Of a stretch of 64,000 nucleotides of DNA, positions 8,590 through 15,389 are shown one piece after another; the stretch's first letter is position 1, and the number at the start of each line of letters is the position of its first letter. Under the pieces are notes generated by a model. It searched no databases. It was not told the DNA's origin and saw only the letters and a list, made by a program, of their open reading frames with translations. Source of the stretch: DATHTS01 sp041940425 (GTDB taxonomy: Bacteria; Acidobacteriota; Blastocatellia; Pyrinomonadales; Pyrinomonadaceae); NCBI GenBank assembly GCA_041940425.1, contig JBGTSF010000024.1, positions 1-64,000 on the forward strand, given 5' to 3'. The translations under genes and the position numbers were made by a program.

Positions 8590-9381
8590 ATGAACAGGAT
8601 TTCTGAAAAATTCAGAGAGTTGAAAAATGAAAACCGGGGCGGTTTTATTCCGTTTATCGTCGCGGGCGATCCCGATCTGGGGACGACGAAAGATTTATTG
8701 ATTGAACTTTCAAAACAAGACGCGGCGGTTATCGAACTCGGCATTCCGTTTTCCGATCCGGTCGCCGACGGTGTAACGATTCAGGCGGCTTCAGAACGCG
8801 CTCTGAAAAATAAAATTTCGGTCAGAGAGATTTTGAATCTGGTTTATGAGATCAGAAACGAGGGCATCGAAACACCTATTATTTTGTTCAGTTATTTTAA
8901 TCCGGTTTTGCAGTTCGGTTTGGAAAAATTTGCCGATGGCGCGAAAAAATGCGGCGTTGACGGCTGTTTGATAACCGACCTGATTCCCGAAGAAGCCGCA
9001 GATTTCCAAAAGATTTTGGCAGAAAAAGATTTGTCTTTGATAATGCTCGCCGCTCCGACTTCGAGCGATGAAAGACTGAAAAAAATCTGCGAAAAGGCGA
9101 GCGGTTTTATTTACGCCGTATCGCGCGCCGGAGTAACGGGTGCGAAAAATGATCTGAGTAATGAGGCGGAAAATCTTGTCAAAAGATTAAGAAAATTTAC
9201 CGATTTGCCGATTGCCGTCGGTTTTGGAATTTCTAACGCCGAACAAATTAATGAAACTTTGAAATTCGCCGACGCGGCGGTAGTCGGTTCGGCGATTGTT
9301 AAAGAAATCGAACGCTCGATTGAAACGGGAAATATTTTGGAAACGGTCGAAAAATTTGTAAATAATCTGCTCGAAAGATAA
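8590..9381 (+). CDS. trpA: Tryptophan synthase alpha chain
   Basis: Cleaves indole-3-glycerol phosphate and channels indole to TrpB. The 263-residue TIM barrel has FIPFIVAGDPDLGTT, the catalytic Glu/Asp region IELGIPFSDPVADGVTIQAA, GCLITDLIPEEA, FIYAVSRAGVTGAK and VGFGISNAEQ. It starts four bases after the trpB stop and is the last gene of the operon. I see no clear intrinsic terminator directly after its stop. Confidence 0.97.
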   Translation: MNRISEKFRELKNENRGGFIPFIVAGDPDLGTTKDLLIELSKQDAAVIELGIPFSDPVADGVTIQAASERALKNKISVREILNLVYEIRNEGIETPIILFSYFNPVLQFGLEKFADGAKKCGVDGCLITDLIPEEAADFQKILAEKDLSLIMLAAPTSSDERLKKICEKASGFIYAVSRAGVTGAKNDLSNEAENLVKRLRKFTDLPIAVGFGISNAEQINETLKFADAAVVGSAIVKEIERSIETGNILETVEKFVNNLLER

Positions 9382-9653
9382 ACGTTCGTAAGACTGTTTT
9401 TTGTGGCAGGCGAATTGCCATTTATGATGGCAGTTGTTTTAAATTTTAGTAATGAAGAGCATTTTACGGGCGTTTACGGAAAATCTATTTTTCAAATCGC
9501 CAAACTAATTGCAAAACGCAAAATGAAAGCGGCGAATAATAGTCGCGAAAGCTTCTTTTGAACGCCAATTGCGGTGAATGACGGCGGCGGCGCGGATTTT
9601 GCTTATTAAAAACAAAGTGTTAGATTCTAATTTCTGATTTTTTATAAAATTTT
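9382..9653. other. Spacer between trpA and DAHP synthase, with a possible short leader ORF
   Basis: No recognisable gene. Two overlapping small frames occur: 9424-9561 (45 codons, nondescript) and 9452-9508 (18 codons, MKSILRAFTENLFFKSPN, with a Phe pair). The second is reminiscent of an amino-acid leader peptide ahead of an aromatic-pathway gene. I see no convincing terminator after it and no ribosome-binding site, and the sequence is T-rich, which makes Phe codons common by chance. Confidence 0.25.
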
Positions 9654-10685
9654 ATGTTAATTGTTATGAAACAGGACGCGACCGAAACGGACATTGAGCG
9701 CGTCGTCGAAATTATCGAAAAACTCGGTTTTCGCCCGCATCCGATGCCCGGTGCGGCGCGGACGGCGATCGGCATCACCGGAAACCCGGGCGCGATTGAT
9801 CCGGCTCATTTTGAAAATTTGTCCGGCGTAGCGGAGGCGATTCGTGTTACCAAACCCTACAAACTTATCTCCAAAACTCTTCGTCCCGAAAAATCAATTA
9901 TCAAGGTCGGCACATCGGAAATCGGCGGCGGCGAACTTGCCGTCATTGCCGGACCGTGCGCCGTCGAATCGGCAGAGCAGGTTTTCGAGGTAGCCGAAAC
10001 GGTTGCGAGAAGCGGCGCGAAATTTTTCCGCGGCGGCGCATTTAAACCGCGAACTTCGCCTTACGCTTTTCAGGGTAAAGGCGAGGACGGTTTGAAAATT
10101 TTGGCTGAAGTGCGCGACCGGTTCGGATTGAATATTGTAACCGAAGCGATGGACGAACGCGGCGTTGATCTGGTGGAAAAATACGGCGACTGCATTCAGA
10201 TCGGCGCGAGAAATATGCAGAATTTTTCGCTTTTGAAATATGTCGGTCAGACGCGCAAACCCGTTTTATTAAAACGCGGGCTTTCGGCGACTTTGGACGA
10301 ATTTCTGCTCGCCGCCGAATATATTATGGCGGAAGGAAACTACGATGTGATTTTATGCGAACGCGGAATCCGAACATTTGCCGATCATGCCCGCAATACG
10401 ATTGATCTGTCGGTCGTCCCGGCGGTTCATCAAAAAACGCATCTGCCCATCATCGTTGATCCGTCGCACGGCACGGGCAGAAATTATATGGTCAATCCGC
10501 TAGCCCGCGCGGGTGTCGCCGTCGGCGCGGACGGTTTGATAATCGAAGTCCATCCGTGTCCCGAAGAAGCTCTCTGCGACGGCGCACAAGCTTTGACCGT
10601 TGTTCAATACGCGGAACTTTACACCCAAATTCAGGCAATTCACAAAATTATTGCGGAAGAAGAAATGGCATTGGTTTTGGCTTGA
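9654..10685 (+). CDS. aroF: 3-deoxy-7-phosphoheptulonate (DAHP) synthase, Bacillus/Thermotoga type
   Basis: Condenses phosphoenolpyruvate and erythrose-4-phosphate, the entry step of the shikimate pathway that feeds trpE. The 343-residue protein has the N-terminal ferredoxin-like regulatory domain (MLIVMKQDATETDIERVVE, residues 1-70) typical of type I-beta enzymes. The TIM barrel follows with AGPCAVESAEQV, FRGGAFKPRTSPYAFQG, IGARNMQNF, LLKRGLSATLDEF and IIVDPSHGTGR. The N-domain usually mediates feedback control by aromatic amino acids. It lies downstream of trpA but 272 bases away, so it may have its own promoter. A second in-frame ATG at 9666 is less likely, because family members begin with an equivalent strand. 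Confidence 0.95.
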   Translation: MLIVMKQDATETDIERVVEIIEKLGFRPHPMPGAARTAIGITGNPGAIDPAHFENLSGVAEAIRVTKPYKLISKTLRPEKSIIKVGTSEIGGGELAVIAGPCAVESAEQVFEVAETVARSGAKFFRGGAFKPRTSPYAFQGKGEDGLKILAEVRDRFGLNIVTEAMDERGVDLVEKYGDCIQIGARNMQNFSLLKYVGQTRKPVLLKRGLSATLDEFLLAAEYIMAEGNYDVILCERGIRTFADHARNTIDLSVVPAVHQKTHLPIIVDPSHGTGRNYMVNPLARAGVAVGADGLIIEVHPCPEEALCDGAQALTVVQYAELYTQIQAIHKIIAEEEMALVLA

Positions 10686-10699
10686 ATTTTAAAAATATA

Positions 10700-10743
10700 A
10701 AAAATCAGCGTGAAAAATTTCCCGATTTTTCACGCTGATTTTT
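10700..10743. terminator. Bidirectional terminator between aroF and the membrane-protein gene
   Basis: Nineteen-base perfect arms (10700-10718 and 10725-10743) surround a 6-base loop. The arms begin with A and end with T runs, so the hairpin works as a terminator in both directions. It sits between convergent genes. Confidence 0.9.
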
Positions 10744-10767
10744 ATTTATCCCGTTTGAGCCTTTTGC

Positions 10768-11172
10768 CTATTTTGCCAAACGAATTTTTAAGAGCCCGTA
10801 AAACTGTATGTAGCAGGCGAGCATCGCCGTTACGATCAAAAGAGTCATCGGCAGATAACGCATCGTTTCCGGCAGAACAACGCCGAGCGTTTGCTTGAAC
10901 ATCATTCCCAAGACCACTGCAAATGCCGCAATCAGAAACCTGCCCAAAACCCAGTTCCCGAATTTAGGTTTGTCCTCCGACGGCAGAAAATACGGAACGA
11001 CGATAAATGCCAGAAGCGTCAAAGCCAACACGATCGAATCAATCGCAAAAACATTGAATGACTGACCGAATTCGACGGCAAGAAAGAAAAGTATAAATGT
11101 AGTTTCAACGGCAAAACCTCTGTCGTTTGATTTTTCAACTGCAATGCCTTCCGATGCTGCTGCTGTTTTCAT
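10768..11172 (-). CDS. Small integral membrane protein, function unknown
   Basis: 134 residues with about four hydrophobic stretches: ETTFILFFLAVEFG, IDSIVLALTLLAFIVVPYF, GRFLIAAFAVVLGMMF and MTLLIVTAMLACYIQFYGLL. The N-terminal ~18 residues are polar and probably cytoplasmic. I recognise no family. It ends next to the bidirectional terminator and begins 60 bases downstream of the XRE regulator gene on the same strand, so the two could be one transcript. No enzymatic motif is visible. Confidence 0.75.
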   Translation of the reverse strand: MKTAAASEGIAVEKSNDRGFAVETTFILFFLAVEFGQSFNVFAIDSIVLALTLLAFIVVPYFLPSEDKPKFGNWVLGRFLIAAFAVVLGMMFKQTLGVVLPETMRYLPMTLLIVTAMLACYIQFYGLLKIRLAK

Positions 11173-11232
11173 ATTTTCCTATCAAAATCGAACAAGAAAT
11201 TTTCCGCTTTTAACTTCAAGCAAAATTTATCC

Positions 11233-11631
11233 CTACTTTTCACCCGGCTTTTTGAATTGCGAATAAGCCACACGGAAAAGTTCCGACAAAGCCTTCGCCG
11301 TTTCAGGTGTCAGGTTTTTGTCAGCACGCAGATGCGCTTCGACAATTTCCGGTGTCGCTTCGTGCGGGTAATAAATTACCGGCTCGACATCTTCTTCCTT
11401 GCCGTGCCGTTTCATCACGCGGTCAACCGGCATATCGAGCCAGTTGGTCAGCCGCGCAATATTATCCGCGTCGGGTTTTCCCGTGCCGTTTTCAATCCGC
11501 GAAAGCGTCGAAGCCGAAACGTTGGTTACGTCAGCCACATCGCGCAGACTCAATTTCAATTCTTCGCGCCTCCGTTTGATCGCGCGACCGAGTTCGATCG
11601 TATTTATCAAACTTTCATTTTTGTATGCCAT
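11233..11631 (-). CDS. XRE-family transcriptional regulator
   Basis: 132-residue DNA-binding protein. The N-terminal helix-turn-helix (about residues 14-68) carries the Cro/C1 pattern LRDVADVTNVSASTLSRIENG followed by KPDADNIARLTNWLDM. The short C-terminal part (ATPEIVEAHLRADKNLTPETAKALSELFRVAY) is helical and may dimerise. The gene is divergent from the SWIM-Rad52 gene, and an 11-bp palindrome lies over that gene's candidate promoter, so a repressor role is plausible. Size, architecture and partner recall DdrO, which represses the Rad52-like ddrA in Deinococcus. That parallel is an inference; no IrrE/ImmA metalloprotease gene is adjacent. Confidence 0.9.
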   Translation of the reverse strand: MAYKNESLINTIELGRAIKRRREELKLSLRDVADVTNVSASTLSRIENGTGKPDADNIARLTNWLDMPVDRVMKRHGKEEDVEPVIYYPHEATPEIVEAHLRADKNLTPETAKALSELFRVAYSQFKKPGEK

Positions 11632-11717
11632 AATTCTTTCTCCACCTGTTAAAAATTATCGAGTGTCATCTAACACCCATCATTTCACGGATAAAACATA
11701 ACATATAAAAATTTTAA

Positions 11718-11788
11718 TTGCAACACCGCGTTTCACGCTTGCAACAAATAAAATTGTTTGATACAATGTTTCACAAATGAAACATTGT
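11718..11788 (+). promoter_or_regulatory. Promoter/operator of the SWIM-Rad52 gene
   Basis: TTGCAA (11739-11744) and TACAAT (11762-11767), 17 bp apart, form a fair promoter. A palindrome with 11-bp perfect arms (ACAATGTTTCA, 11763-11773, and TGAAACATTGT, 11778-11788) covers the -10 region and the expected start site. TTGCAACA occurs twice 21 bp apart (11718 and 11739), two helical turns. GTTTCA-like half-sites recur at 11730, 11768 and 11790. The layout suits repression by the divergent XRE protein. Confidence 0.55.
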
Positions 11789-11852
11789 AGTTTCATTTTC
11801 GTATTAAACAATTGATAACGCAACAATTTGCAATTATTTCAGGAGTAAGGAA

Positions 11853-13094
11853 ATGACAGCACGAACAGTAGAAAAAAATTCTTCGGAAAAACGCGAAAAA
11901 AGAGCCAAATCAATTGCGGCGATGGGATTGGTTAATCGTGAAGGTGACAAATTCAAGGTTTCGACACCGAGTCTTCGCGGTCGTCAGACTGCTTATGAAG
12001 TCTGGCGCGATGAGACGAACCGCATCCGCTGTAATTGTCTGGAATTTGAAGAAGCGGCTGTCAGCGATTCGGGATTTCGTTGTGAACATATCCTGGCGGT
12101 CAAATACGCCCTGGTTACAAAAAATTCCGAACCGGCAACGAAACAACCTCTGAAAGTAGAAACCGAAATCGAGATTGTTTCGAAAGACAAAAGCGCAACT
12201 GAGTCATCTGATTCGGGTTTGAAAAAATCCGCGATCGAGTCCAAGGATGGCGAACAGAAGACTGAAAAAGTTTCGGCGGATGCTTCGGGAAACGGACAGA
12301 CCGGAGCAGTTGAAGCGAAACCGATTCAACTTGCGAACACACAAGGAGACAATAAAATGACGAAAAGCAGTTTGAAAGAAATGCCGTTTATCACGGCTGA
12401 GGAAGCTGAACAAAATCAGCAAAATGATTCAGCAAATAATGTTCTCGAATTTTCATCAACGCTTCGCGCTCTTAGCAAGAACGTTGACCCGAATCTCGTA
12501 AAACAGCGCGAAGGCTGGCGCGACCGCAACGGCAACACGCATTACGTTGATTATGTCGAATGGCACACGGTCGCCGACATTCTGGACGAAAACGCGCCAA
12601 GCTGGACGCATTCGGTCAAAGACATTCGTCAGATCGGCGAGATTATGACCGTTACGGTCGCCATCACGATTGACGGCGTAACGCGCGAAGGTGTCGGAAC
12701 GGGCGTAGCAAACACCGAACTCGGTATCAAAAAAGCCGAACACGACGCTCTCAAACGCGCCGCCGTGAAATTCGGCATCGCCCGCGAACTGTATAAAAAA
12801 GAATCCGACGTGATCGAACGCGAAGGCGCGGTTCCGGTTCAGCAGGAAAATGAATTCCCGGCGAATCCGGTCGCCAAATCGCTTTCCGATCTCGTCACGG
12901 CAAAACAACTCGGAATGATCCGCGCGATTGCCAGAGAAATCGGAATTGACGCGGACGAAGAATGCAATTCGGTAATGCAGTGCCGAACGGACGAGCTTTC
13001 CAAACGCGCCGCTTCGAGCTTTATTCAGCATCTGCAGGATATGCAGAAAGAATCGGCGGTCGAAACGCCGGCTCCGCTTCGACGCGCAAGTTAA
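11853..13094 (+). CDS. SWIM zinc finger fused to a Rad52-like annealing protein
   Basis: 413 residues in three parts. Residues 40-90 form a SWIM zinc-binding site with ligands C60, C62, C77 and H79 (CNCLEFEEA...FRCEHILAVKYA). Residues 90-168 are a low-complexity charged linker. Residues ~195-330 match the Rad52/Rad22 (DdrA-like) family, with YVEWHTVADILDENAPSW, GEGVGTGVAN-like glycines and IKKAEHDALKRAAVKFGIA. A helical tail follows. Rad52-like proteins bind single-stranded DNA and anneal strands. The 11853 start is preceded by AGGAG at good spacing. A second strong Shine-Dalgarno and ATG inside the frame (12357) could give a 245-residue Rad52-only form. It is divergent from an XRE regulator. 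A repair role, perhaps damage-induced, is inferred. Confidence 0.85.
   Translation: MTARTVEKNSSEKREKRAKSIAAMGLVNREGDKFKVSTPSLRGRQTAYEVWRDETNRIRCNCLEFEEAAVSDSGFRCEHILAVKYALVTKNSEPATKQPLKVETEIEIVSKDKSATESSDSGLKKSAIESKDGEQKTEKVSADASGNGQTGAVEAKPIQLANTQGDNKMTKSSLKEMPFITAEEAEQNQQNDSANNVLEFSSTLRALSKNVDPNLVKQREGWRDRNGNTHYVDYVEWHTVADILDENAPSWTHSVKDIRQIGEIMTVTVAITIDGVTREGVGTGVANTELGIKKAEHDALKRAAVKFGIARELYKKESDVIEREGAVPVQQENEFPANPVAKSLSDLVTAKQLGMIRAIAREIGIDADEECNSVMQCRTDELSKRAASSFIQHLQDMQKESAVETPAPLRRAS
12343..12359 (+). promoter_or_regulatory. Internal ribosome-binding site and start inside the SWIM-Rad52 gene
   Basis: AAGGAG (12343-12348) lies 8 bases before an in-frame ATG at 12357 (MTKSSLKEMPF, codon 169 of the long frame), exactly between the linker and the Rad52 domain. 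It is as good as the ribosome-binding sites of annotated starts nearby (13985, 14422). Confidence 0.65.
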
Positions 13095-13469
13095 TTATTT
13101 CGGTCCGAAGCGTGATTAAATAAATCGCGCTTCGGACGCATCAATTTTGCGACGGTAAAAAACTATATTTCGCCTTACCTTTTTAACAAGTTTTGAGTTG
13201 TGATTAAACCGTCCTGCTTTCTCCACAGAGTCAGCAATTACCTCACTCACAACTCAAATCCTCATTTTACAATTTGTTGGCTTATGTTTTCAGGAAATGA
13301 TTTTATAACTTTTTCCTGATACGTTTTGTTTCAGTTATGTGAAATTTTTTTGGTTGTGATGACACATGATAAAACGAATTTTCAAGAAACCGGACAGACT
13401 TTTTGCGGTTAAAAAATTGCCGGAGAACTCTGTCTCTTTTATTTATTAATTTTGTGAGGTGAATAACTT
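13095..13469. other. Gene-free region with two inverted repeats
   Basis: No convincing gene in 375 bases. A hairpin directly after the SWIM-Rad52 stop (arms 13103-13117 and 13123-13137, one wobble) probably ends that transcript, although no T tract follows. A second inverted repeat has 12-bp perfect arms (TTTGAGTTGTGA, 13192-13203; TCACAACTCAAA, 13247-13258) around a 43-base centre. A 27-codon frame at 13366 is not supported by composition or a ribosome-binding site. Confidence 0.6.
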
Positions 13470-13940
13470 ATGTCAGTTAATTTCAAACCTGACGGCTATC
13501 ATACGGTTACCCCGTATTTGATAGTCGAGGATGCGGACAAACTTGTCGAATTTCTCGAAAAGACTTTCGACGGAAAGCTTTTAATTAAAATGACAACGGA
13601 CGCGGGCAGGATTTCGCATGGTGAAATGAAGATCGGCGATTCGATTCTGATGCTTGCCGAAGCAACGGGCGAATGGAAACCGACGCGGACACTGCTTTAT
13701 TTTTATGTCGAAGACGTTGACGCGGTTTATCAAAAAGCTCTGGATGCAGGCGCGACGCCGGTTAAAGAACTGCAAGACCAATTTTACGGCGACCGGAGCG
13801 CGACCGTGGAGGATTCATTCGGAAATCACTGGGGAATCGCCACGCATATCGAAGACGTTTCAGAAGCAGAAATCGAAAAAAGAATCGCGGCTATGTCTTC
13901 AAAAGCGGAAGAAGCCGAAACAAGCGCGAGTGCCGGTTAA
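13470..13940 (+). CDS. VOC-family (glyoxalase/PhnB-like) protein
   Basis: 156 residues with the vicinal-oxygen-chelate fold: YHTVTPYLIVEDADKLVEFLEKTF, then ISHGEMKIGDSILMLAEA and, in the second half, LYFYVEDVDAVYQKALDAGA and VEDSFGNHWGIATHIEDV, ending in a charged tail. This resembles PhnB-like glyoxalase proteins, which often lack a proven substrate. GTGAGG precedes the ATG, and it is the first of four short co-directional genes. The family includes metal-dependent isomerases, dioxygenases and resistance proteins; the substrate here is unknown. Confidence 0.85.
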   Translation: MSVNFKPDGYHTVTPYLIVEDADKLVEFLEKTFDGKLLIKMTTDAGRISHGEMKIGDSILMLAEATGEWKPTRTLLYFYVEDVDAVYQKALDAGATPVKELQDQFYGDRSATVEDSFGNHWGIATHIEDVSEAEIEKRIAAMSSKAEEAETSASAG

Positions 13941-13984
13941 AAACGGCACTTTTAATTTCAAATAAATTAAGGAGAAATAAATTT

Positions 13985-14410
13985 ATGTCAGAAAACGCAG
14001 CAGCGGAACAGATGGAAATGCCGAAACACGGCGAATTTTGTTGGACGGAGATCATTACCAATAATCTTGACGAAAATACAAAATTTTATACGGAGATTTT
14101 CGGTTGGGAATTAAATCAGAGTAAAGCAACCGGCGAAGATATGAAATATTACGAATACAATTTGCCGGACAAATGTCCGATGGGCGGAATTTTTGAAATG
14201 ACTCAAGAAATGTGTGGTGAAGGCGAAATTCCCCCGCCGCATTTTATGAATTACATCGCGGTTGACGATGTGGACGAAACGGCGAGTCAGGCGTTCGATC
14301 TTGGCGGAAAGATAGTCGTGCCGCCGATGGATATTCCGAATGTCGGACGTTTTTGTCAGATTCAAGACCCGACCGGCGCGGTATTTTCGGTTATCACGTT
14401 AAAACATTAA
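13985..14410 (+). CDS. VOC-family protein (Cfp30B-like), copy 1
   Basis: 141 residues, one VOC module pair: HGEFCWTEIITNNLDENTKF, FYTEIFGWELNQSK, MNYIAVDDVDETASQAFDLG and GRFCQIQDPTGAVFSVITL. AAGGAG precedes the ATG. It is a clear paralogue of the gene at 14915 (shared CW.E, FGW.L.QSK, YIAVDDVD and DP.GA.FS motifs), so the two come from a duplication that now brackets the DUF1579 gene. The substrate is unknown. Confidence 0.85.
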   Translation: MSENAAAEQMEMPKHGEFCWTEIITNNLDENTKFYTEIFGWELNQSKATGEDMKYYEYNLPDKCPMGGIFEMTQEMCGEGEIPPPHFMNYIAVDDVDETASQAFDLGGKIVVPPMDIPNVGRFCQIQDPTGAVFSVITLKH

Positions 14411-14421
14411 GGAGAAATTCC

Positions 14422-14889
14422 GTGAGCATACCCGACAACTTCAAAAAACTAACGGGCATTTGGAAAGGAACCAATCGTCTCTTCACGACTTGGATCAAAG
14501 AAAATCCGGTTCGTGAATCGGAATCGGTCGCCAAAATAAATCTGGCGGGAAACGAAAAATTTCTGAAAATCGAATACGACTGGATTTATGAAAACGAAAA
14601 CCAGGAAGGACTTTTATTGATCGGGCATGATGAAATCAATTCCGATAGTGTGAAAGCGTTCTGGATAGATTCGTGGCATATGCGCGATAAATTTATGTCG
14701 TGCGACGGACGATTTTCCGGCAATTCGATTTTGATGAAAGGTTTTTATGAAGTTCCGAACCATCCCGACTGGGGCTGGCGGACGGACATCTTATTTGAAG
14801 ACGAAAACGCATTCAAAATCGTGATGTATAACGTCTCGCCCGAAGGCGCGGAAGATTTGGCGGTCGAAGCGGAATATTCGAGACAATAA
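14422..14889 (+). CDS. DUF1579-like protein
   Basis: 155 residues from a GTG start at 14422, chosen because AAGGAG lies 7 bases ahead of it; the frame stays open upstream, but there it overlaps the preceding VOC gene. The pattern LTGIWKGTNRLF near the N-terminus, alternating beta-strands and GWRTDILFEDENAFKI at the C-terminus resemble DUF1579, a lipocalin-like barrel family of unknown function. It starts 11 bases after the first VOC paralogue and ends 25 bases before the second, so it is part of the same operon. Confidence 0.75.
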   Translation: MSIPDNFKKLTGIWKGTNRLFTTWIKENPVRESESVAKINLAGNEKFLKIEYDWIYENENQEGLLLIGHDEINSDSVKAFWIDSWHMRDKFMSCDGRFSGNSILMKGFYEVPNHPDWGWRTDILFEDENAFKIVMYNVSPEGAEDLAVEAEYSRQ

Positions 14890-14914
14890 AAATTTTAAGG
14901 AGAAGATAAAAATT

Positions 14915-15310
14915 ATGGCGGAATTTACTATACCTGAACACGGCACGATTTGCTGGCGCGAACTCGCTACGAGCGATTCGCCGAAAGCGCAGGAATTTTA
15001 CAAAAAACTTTTCGGCTGGAATCTCGAACAGAGCAAAGTTACCGAAATGGATTACAAGGAAATCGTTTTAGACGATACGGCATGCGGCGGCGTCATGCAG
15101 ATGACGAAGGAATGGGGCGATCCCTTGCCGCCTTCGCATTGGATGACGTATATCGCGGTTGACGACGTTGACGCATCCGTTAATAAGATCAAGGAACTAG
15201 GCGGCGGCGTGTGCGTCGAGCCGTTCGACGCTCCGGGAGTCGGCAGAATTTCGGTTGCCAATGATCCGTCCGGCGCAACATTTTCATTAATAACATTCAA
15301 GGCGGAATAA
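14915..15310 (+). CDS. VOC-family protein (Cfp30B-like), copy 2
   Basis: 131 residues. Motifs are HGTICWRELATSDSPKAQEF, FGWNLEQSK, WMTYIAVDDVDASVNKIKE and GRISVANDPSGATFSLITF. AAGGAG precedes the start. It is a paralogue of 13985-14410. It is the last gene of the VOC operon, followed after 7 bases by a long hairpin that separates it from the convergent M16 peptidase genes. Substrate unknown. Confidence 0.85.
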   Translation: MAEFTIPEHGTICWRELATSDSPKAQEFYKKLFGWNLEQSKVTEMDYKEIVLDDTACGGVMQMTKEWGDPLPPSHWMTYIAVDDVDASVNKIKELGGGVCVEPFDAPGVGRISVANDPSGATFSLITFKAE

Positions 15311-15317
15311 TACTAAG

Positions 15318-15385
15318 GCAGAAACGCGACTATTAGGGAGCGTGTTTTATAACGAGGACAGGCTCACTAACGGTCGCGTTTCTGC
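15318..15385. repeat. Long inverted repeat between convergent genes
   Basis: Thirteen-base perfect outer arms (GCAGAAACGCGAC, 15318-15330; GTCGCGTTTCTGC, 15373-15385) enclose partly complementary inner arms (TTAGGGAGC facing GCTCACTAA, one mismatch). The structure fills almost the whole gap between two stop codons. It may end transcription from both sides, but no T tract follows, so a repetitive palindromic element is the alternative. Confidence 0.8.
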
Positions 15386-15389
15386 AATA

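Noticed and set aside
9424..9561. 45-codon frame upstream of aroF
   Set aside because: No ribosome-binding site, no recognisable protein features, and the spacer has no coding character.
13366..13449. 27-codon frame before the first VOC gene
   Set aside because: No ribosome-binding site and no conserved features; chance frame in AT-rich sequence.
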